The notes beneath the pieces are model-generated. The model was not told where the DNA came from and searched no databases. It saw only the letters and a program-made list of their open reading frames with translations. Of a DNA stretch of 64,000 bases, positions 60,237-64,000 are shown in pieces. This DNA comes from Collybiopsis luxurians FD-317 M1. Lineage: Eukaryota; Basidiomycota; Agaricomycetes; Agaricales; Omphalotaceae. Location: positions 248,001 through 312,000 of the forward strand of contig KN834758.1 of NCBI GenBank assembly GCA_000827265.1. The letters are read 5' to 3'. Position 1 is the stretch's first letter. Every line of letters begins with the position of its first letter. The position numbers were made by a program, and so were the translations under genes.

Positions 60237-61233
60237 TTAAACTTCTACTGCCATCGGAGCGACATCTGAAACCGCAAAGACGGCAGGCGGCGGTTTTTTG
60301 GTCACTTCACCAAGAACTTCTTTGCCTTCCCAGAACCTTGGCAATTGGTCCCCCGGTATGAATTTCCTCTCGACACCGTCCCCTGTGATTACGCACATAC
60401 GGATAGTTCCCCCAGATGAACCGTCTCGAGACATGGCCAGGGCCAGAGCTGCAGCACGAATGTGTTAAGTATAAAACTAGGAAGCACTCGATCACTTCAA
60501 ACGTACTATTCTTCACAAAGTTGACAGTCTCGTCCTTCCCCCAGCCTTCCTGATAGGTGGCATCGCAGTAACCGTAGACGTACGTAGATCCAGAACCTAT
60601 AGCAGATTTGTAAATTTCAAGGCAATTCGCTCGTATACGACGCCATACCTCCAATGGCCCACGGTTGCCGGAAGAGACCGCCACCAAGAGGGATGTTGTA
60701 CACACTGGGACCTTGCTTCTTATCCCAGCCAGCAACGATGATTCCAGCGCTTAGCTGGTCCTTGTTCTGGTAGCACATCTTTTCCATGATAGCTGCAGCT
60801 GTGAGCACTGAGGGTGCATCCCCCATGACTTGTCTATTGATGATCATTAGGGATCGATAACAGGACGCAGGGAAGAACGAACGCACGCCTGCATTTGCAG
60901 ATAGTAGTGCCCGAAATCGGCGATGGCTTGAGTATCTGCCGCAGAACCTGACCGACAGCAGTATATACGGTCATGAAGATAAGTCAGTTTATCTGTAACT
61001 CGATTGGCCTGCAGAGGGTCAGCCCAGGTCATTAATCGGAAAAGCTGGAGACGTACGATGTAGCTTCCTGTTGTTGTGCGACTGTCTGCACCAATAACGA
61101 CGCCTCCTTCGAATTGTACGGCCATAATTGAGGTCTAGGAAAATGCTGAATGGACAAATCAAACGATTTTCTTTGCACATACACCGAGGTTAACCTCGCC
61201 CTGCTTGAGTCTGTTCATGTCGATATGGTCCAT
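60237..61233 (-). CDS. PRE3: 20S proteasome subunit beta-1 (caspase-like)
   Basis: From ATG 61233 ([17 protein letters not shown]), exons join to a stop at 60237. The propeptide ends LG and mature Thr1 starts [19 protein letters not shown], with the canonical [34 protein letters not shown] and [19 protein letters not shown]. Thr1 is the catalytic nucleophile; the beta-1 subunit cleaves after acidic residues. The first intron falls exactly between the codons for Gly(-1) and Thr(+1), so autocatalytic cleavage happens at an exon junction. The promoter, shared with RPN12, holds the element ACGCGTCA at -34 to -41. Confidence 0.94.
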
Positions 61234-61317
61234 GGTCAAGTGTTGAGCGCTTATTTGACCGAGGGGTGACGCGTCTCAGCAACACACGCGTCGCCTGCCT
61301 TTTTCGTCATCACCACC
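61234..61317. promoter_or_regulatory. 84-bp bidirectional promoter of PRE3 and RPN12 with ACGCGTCA element
   Basis: Only 84 bp separate the two start codons. 61267-61274 reads TGACGCGT on the plus strand (ACGCGTCA on the PRE3 strand). A second MCB-like ACGCGT lies at 61286-61291. Co-expression of a core and a lid subunit is expected from this arrangement. The same element in the same orientation and distance occurs before PI31 and PRE10. Confidence 0.6.
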
Positions 61318-62360
61318 ATGGCTCAATCCCAGCTCAAGTCCCAATATAACGAACTTCAACGATCCTTCGAAGCAAATTCACCGAAATGTAGTATAATCTT
61401 GGCTCAGCTAAAGGTTCGTCTGTAATATTAGCATTACACGCGGTATACTAATATTGCATAGATTGGCCTTATTGAAAATGGTCTTTTAACACCCCAAGGC
61501 GAACACAATCTAGACGATTTGATTGTTGCTCGTGTGTACTCAAACCATTTTTATTAGCGAAATACTTAGTCTTCTTTCAGGCGACATACTCGAAATCGGT
61601 GCCATCTGGAGTATCCGAGCACGAGATGTCCCTTCCTTCGACCGATACTTTTCCCAGCTACAAACTTTTTACACAGACTACAGGTATGACCCAATATACT
61701 GATACTGAAAAGTTCTACTTACGATTTATCCCAGTTCCGTCCTTCCGCCATCCAAGAACGAATACCCAATCCGAGGCCTTAATCTCATCCGTCTCCTCAC
61801 ACAAAATCGCATAGCCGACTTCCACACTACTCTCGAAAGCCTACCGATACCTGCGGATGCTATTGCCGAGAATCCGTATATTAGCCATCCAGTCAATTTG
61901 GAACAGTGGTTGATGGAAGGGAGCTACAGCAAAGTATGGAATGCAAGAGAAAGAGCGCCGGTGCAGGAGTACAAGTTCTTCGTAGACAGTCTGATGGGTA
62001 CTATTCGGTACGCGTGCTGATTATTGCACTTAGTCTGATCGTTGACGGTGAGAATGTAGGAACGAAATTGCAAGCTGCGAAGAAGCAGCGTATGAAAGTC
62101 TGCCATTGAAAGACGCACTGACATTGCTTTTCTTCAATAATCAATCCGAGCTGTTGAAATTTGCTCAGGAGGTAGGTGTCCGGCTCTCATTCCTCCAGAA
62201 CTCATGTTGATAATCCTTCACGTAGCGGGGGTGGCAGGTAGACTTGTCAGCGCAGACTATAACATTCGCAAAGAAGGGTGAAGAGCAGATCGAAATTCCA
62301 AAGCAGAAACTCATTTCCTCATCCTTGGCATATGCTAGGGAGCTCGAGCGGATTGTATAG
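61318..62360 (+). CDS. RPN12: 26S proteasome regulatory lid subunit RPN12
   Basis: ATG 61318 (MAQSQLKSQYNELQRSFEAN) begins a gene of about seven exons ending TAG 62358-62360. Landmarks: LKIGLIENGLLTPQGEHNLD, DILEIGAIWSIRARDVPSFD, RYFSQLQTFYTDYSSVLPPS, IRGLNLIRLLTQNRIADFHT, EYKFFVDSLMGTIR, the helical block SCEEAAYESLPLKDALTLL and the PCI end RGWQVDLSAQTITFAKKG. Rpn12 is one of the last lid subunits to be added during lid assembly. The divergent promoter with PRE3 suggests coordinated expression. The next gene, PRE10, converges with 83 bp between the stops. Confidence 0.94.
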
Positions 62361-62443
62361 AATATACAGATTTTCCAATTGTTCTTCATACTTTGATGGA
62401 AAGCAATTAATTGAGACAAAAAGTACAACGCGAAATGTGTTCT

Positions 62444-63484
62444 CTATTCGAAATCCTCAAGGGCCGCCTTCGCTTTTTGCTCTGCCTCGGCGAGTAGGTC
62501 TTTTGGTACAGGGACGTGAAGGCCGTTCGTTTCATCGCCAATCCATGACATCTCAAGCTCGAAATCCTTCTCTTTGGAATCATCGTGAACCAGATAGATA
62601 CTAGAAATGATGATTAGATAGATATCTGCGAAGAAGAGTTTACAAACATTCGAGCGGCCTCGAGTACAGCCTGTCGTGTTGAAAGTTCAGACAGTTTGAG
62701 TTTCTCCAGCTCAGTCTTCGCAAGCTGGCGACCTTTACCAACAGCTGCGCCGTGATAACCCTGAAGAGAGAGATTTCAATGGACGGAAATGCAAAACAAT
62801 ATGGTAACTTACAAAGAACACACCACTCGGTTCTATGACGAACAGTGACGGACCATCCTGGTCGACCCCTCCAATAATAGTGCTGATTCCAAACGGTCGG
62901 ACAGAAGAATAGAGGGTATATACTTGAACGTATGAGCTCATTCGGTCGGCAATGTACTACGAGATCCTTAGAATCAATCCAGACTTTAAGTGCTCCAAGA
63001 TAGTACCTTGACGGGGGCTGGTGATCTAAAGTTATCGCGGAAGTTGGACGATTCGTCGATCGCTCTATTGGCAAGGTGACGACCATCCGCCAGCAGACCT
63101 GCAGTAGCCTAGGAACAGATTCAGAGAAAAGCAAATAGAAAAGAATCAAACCCCACGCACCAAACCGATGTGCCTATCCAGAGTCTGTATTCTTCGATTG
63201 GCATCGGGAATCAGAAGCTTGGAATGCACTAGTTTCTCCACTGCTAGCACGATTCCATCCTTTACTCGCAAACCTATGGCAGTTCTACAGAGATATGAGA
63301 AGGACTACAAGCTGCGTAGTGAGAGATCTCACCCAGAGTTTTCTACTGCTTTATTGGCATATTCGACCTGAGGCAGCGTTAACTAAGATAATACGGATCC
63401 TAATAACGAGCGCACCTGGAATATACGGCCATCAGGAGAGTAGGTACTTGCTGAGAGATCGTATCCTGTACCGATAGAGGTCAT
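62444..63484 (-). CDS. PRE10: 20S proteasome subunit alpha-7
   Basis: The gene runs from ATG 63484 ([19 protein letters not shown]) to a stop at 62444 in about seven exons. Exon joins restore [96 protein letters not shown] and the acidic tail. This matches the alpha-7 (C8/PSMA3) type. Alpha subunits form the outer gate rings of the 20S core and dock regulators. The promoter, shared with NUP82, holds the ACGCGTCA element at -30 to -37. Confidence 0.94.
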
Positions 63485-63585
63485 GATGAAAGTAGAGAAA
63501 GAGTTAAGAGAAGTGACGCGTCCTTCGCACTTGCGCGTTCACTCTCAGCTGCACGTGCCACTGTCAATTTCGGTCGCGTACCGCC
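63485..63585. promoter_or_regulatory. 101-bp bidirectional promoter of PRE10 and NUP82 with ACGCGTCA element
   Basis: 63514-63521 reads TGACGCGT on the plus strand (ACGCGTCA facing PRE10). An E-box-like CACGTG lies at 63552-63557. It shares the ten-base string GTGACGCGTC with the PRE3/RPN12 promoter. Confidence 0.55.
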
Positions 63586-64000
63586 ATGGACAACGACGAA
63601 TCCTCTTCTTCTCTGCTCGATGACCATCCAATCTTCTCTCCATCCAAAAGCTCTCTTGCTCATCTTGAAAAGTCTCTTGAACTTTCATCGAACACGCTAC
63701 CGACCAACAATGGCTCGATTCCTTGCGGCCGACGGCAAACCATGGCACTTCGAGATACGGATATTGTTCTTGCAGCCGGACAAGAAATCAGAATGGCTTC
63801 ACTAGCTGATACGAAAATCCAGCACCACCACGCCAAAAATTACAAGGTAAATGTTCTTTCACTTTTTGTCATAATTCGAAACTAAGTCGAACCAGACACT
63901 ACATACACCCAACATCCAGTTTCAAATCGACCAAGTCGCTTTAAATTCTACTGGGAAGCTCCTTGCAGTGGCGGGGGCCTATCAAGTTGCCGTGGTTGTT
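63586..64000 (+). CDS. NUP82: nucleoporin NUP82/NUP88 homolog, N-terminal fragment
   Basis: ATG 63586 (MDNDESSSSLLDDHPIFSPS) opens exon 1; an intron from about 63847 to 63895 restores AKNYKTLHTPNIQFQIDQVA followed by LNSTGKLLAVAGAYQVAVVV at the window edge. This is the N-terminal beta-propeller start of Nup88/Nup82. Nup82 anchors Nup159 and Nsp1 on the cytoplasmic face of the nuclear pore. The gene runs off the right end, so only the first roughly 120 residues are visible. It diverges from PRE10 across 101 bp. Confidence 0.82.

Overview
This window is nuclear DNA of a filamentous basidiomycete, most likely an agaricomycete (mushroom-forming fungus). The genes are dense and on both strands, and nearly all are split by many short GT-AG introns of about 45-70 bp. 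Several proteins belong to families I know mainly from agaricomycetes: the multi-span membrane protein at 10751-12450, the HerA-like P-loop ATPase at 12481-14382, and a GH9 cellulase with a C-terminal membrane anchor. The species cannot be fixed from sequence alone. Exon structures were built by reading splice sites and protein continuity by eye.

Layout. 1-2038 has no gene I can recognise. 2039-14382 holds an ankyrin/DysF/FYVE/RING protein, an unknown protein, the proteasome regulator PI31, nucleoporin NSP1, a mushroom membrane protein and the HerA-like ATPase. 14868-26201 is metabolic and regulatory: RRP8 (rRNA methylation), FUR1 (uracil salvage), MET10 (sulfite reductase), the GH9 endoglucanase, a Gfo/Idh/MocA oxidoreductase and the Mediator kinase SSN3/CDK8. 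26780-28282 is a frame-broken F-box/LRR gene. 28423-46426 holds PRP5 (splicing helicase), a Gly/His-rich protein, a HERP/Usa1-like ER protein, the PKA regulatory subunit, a small unknown protein, a Ser-rich membrane protein, a vitamin-type MFS transporter and YTP1. 47296-51564 holds two tandem CCCH zinc-finger proteins with a nuclease-like N-terminal domain. 52266-58570 holds CDT1, two tandem alpha/beta hydrolases (one apparently catalytically dead) and a second Gfo/Idh/MocA oxidoreductase. 58652-64000 holds an unknown probably mitochondrial protein, three adjacent proteasome genes (PRE3, RPN12, PRE10) and the start of NUP82/NUP88.

Links between genes. The strongest non-genic signal is an 8-mer, ACGCGTCA on the coding strand. 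It lies about 30-41 bp before the start codons of PI31, PRE3 and PRE10, always in the same orientation; RPN12 shares the PRE3 promoter. This looks like a proteasome-regulon element. The two nucleoporin partners NSP1 and NUP82 are each next-door neighbours of proteasome genes. Two of the tandem duplications (CCCH proteins, hydrolases) each pair an intact-looking copy with one that has lost its predicted catalytic residues.
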